A stretch of 7,828 nt of DNA from Acidobacteriota bacterium. GTDB taxonomy: Bacteria > Acidobacteriota > Terriglobia > Terriglobales > Acidobacteriaceae. The notes below the pieces were generated by a model that was given only the letters and a program-made list of their open reading frames with translations, did no database searches and was not told the origin of the DNA. Position 1 is the stretch's first letter. Every line of letters begins with the position of its first letter. The translations under genes and the position numbers were made by a program. Below are positions 7,009 through 7,828 of the stretch, piece after piece. Where the stretch lies: positions 1 to 7,828 of the forward strand of contig JAJXZK010000073.1 in the NCBI GenBank assembly GCA_021780095.1. The letters run 5' to 3'.

Positions 7009-7828
7009 ATGTCGTCGACACGTCGTGAATTTCTCGTCGGCCTGGGAGCTACAGCCGCAGCCGTTTCCGTTTCCGGACGGCCCGCGCATGCCCTGGGCGG
7101 CCCGTCTCTGCTTTATCCTCCCGCAGATCTCTCTTATTTCGACACGCCTATTCATCATGGGCCCATGAAAATCCAGATCGGCTATGCCGCGATTACCTGG
7201 AAGGAAAACGATAACCAGGCAGTTGAGGATATCTCCGCTATTGGCTACCCTGGAATCCAACTGCGTGCCAACATTCTCGGCGAATATCCTGATCCGCACG
7301 CACTGAAAGAAACGCTGGCCAAACACCATCTGACCTTTGTGGCCTTATCCAGTGGAGACGCTCCGCTCGATCCCGCCGTCGAGAAGAAAAGTCTGGAAAC
7401 TCACGCCGCGCACGCCCGCTATCTGCACCAGGCCGGCGGAAAATATCTGCAGGTCATCGGTACGTTCGCGCAGAAAACATACACCCCCAGCGACTACAAA
7501 CGGGAAGGCATGCTGCTGACGGAGATTGGCAAGCGCGCAGCCGATTATGGCATCCAAACGGGATTCCACAATCACATGGGATCGATCGGGCAAACTCCGG
7601 AACAGGTGGACGCGATTCTCGATGCTGCCGATCCTCGCTACGTCAAGCTGGAGTTGGATACCGGACACTATCTGCAAGGCGGGGGCGATCCGGCGGAAGC
7701 CATTCGCAAGTATCATGATCGATTGCTATTTCTGCATCTGAAGGATGTTGAGCCGGCGGCGACAAAGAGCGGCTATCAATTCGTCGAACTAGGGCAAGGA
7801 AGAGTGAACTTCGTCGCAGTCTTTGACG
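7009..7828 (+). CDS. Tat-exported sugar isomerase/epimerase, IolE-like TIM barrel (3' end outside window)
   Basis: The frame stays open to the right edge (273 complete codons). The N-terminus STRREFLVGLGATAAAV is a twin-arginine signal (Arg5-Arg6, Phe8, Leu9), with likely cleavage after AHA (26-28). The mature part is a xylose-isomerase-like TIM barrel (AP endonuclease family 2 / IolE type). The strand-5 motif is GFHNHMG (185-191). Strand 6 is KLELDTGH (213-220), with candidate metal ligands Asp217 and His220. Strand 7 is FLHLKD (241-246, His243), and GQGRVNF (262-268) is the typical motif close to the final catalytic Glu, which should lie past the window edge. The family interconverts, epimerises or dehydrates sugars and keto-inositols using a divalent metal. 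Export implies an unphosphorylated extracytoplasmic substrate, so the common database name 'sugar phosphate isomerase' is probably misleading here. It has its own promoter but follows the glycosidase-like cluster on the same strand, suggesting a linked pathway. The exact reaction is unknown. Confidence 0.85.
   Translation, partial: MSSTRREFLVGLGATAAAVSVSGRPAHALGGPSLLYPPADLSYFDTPIHHGPMKIQIGYAAITWKENDNQAVEDISAIGYPGIQLRANILGEYPDPHALKETLAKHHLTFVALSSGDAPLDPAVEKKSLETHAAHARYLHQAGGKYLQVIGTFAQKTYTPSDYKREGMLLTEIGKRAADYGIQTGFHNHMGSIGQTPEQVDAILDAADPRYVKLELDTGHYLQGGGDPAEAIRKYHDRLLFLHLKDVEPAATKSGYQFVELGQGRVNFVAVFD

Noticed and set aside
7345..7716. Minus-strand frame of 123 codons near the right edge
   Set aside because: It is antisense to the Tat-exported isomerase gene, whose frame has intact family motifs through the same stretch.

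Overview
The window looks like part of a carbohydrate-processing gene cluster from a soil- or sediment-type bacterium, most plausibly an Acidobacteriota member. That assignment is inference: it rests on moderately GC-rich coding sequence, strong AGGAGG-type ribosome binding sites, and secreted glycosidase-like proteins next to a Tat-exported sugar isomerase/epimerase-like protein. Planctomycetes or Verrucomicrobia would be alternatives. No RNA gene, mobile element, CRISPR array or integrase is visible. All genes are on the + strand.

Layout. (1) 1-1485: the 3' part of a DUF4091 / GH123-like glycoside hydrolase gene, entering from the left edge. (2) 1482-2087: a small secreted protein with a Cache-like sensor fold, overlapping gene 1 by an ATGA. 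(3) 2109-4799: a large exported GH42-like (beta-galactosidase-type) protein with an N-terminal beta-sandwich, TIM barrel, trimerisation/amidotransferase-like domain and C-terminal beta domains. (4) 4831-6870: an exported transglutaminase-fold protein with an apparent Cys-His-Asp triad and a beta-rich C-terminal half. Genes 1-4 are separated by -4, 21 and 31 bases and almost certainly form one transcript whose promoter lies left of the window. (5) After a 138-base gap with inverted and direct repeats and a good extended -10 promoter, a Tat-signal sugar isomerase/epimerase of the IolE-like xylose-isomerase TIM-barrel family starts at 7009 and runs off the right edge.

How they may work together. 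Every protein whose N-terminus is visible carries an export signal, so the locus appears devoted to extracytoplasmic processing of a glycan or glycoconjugate: glycosidase-like proteins, a thiol amidase/transglutaminase-fold protein, and a periplasmic sugar-modifying enzyme. No transporter, regulator or cytoplasmic sugar kinase is in view. Both glycosidase-like proteins seem to lack a canonical catalytic carboxylate where their families normally have one. That makes the locus more interesting than an ordinary galactoside cluster, and the true substrate cannot be read from the sequence.
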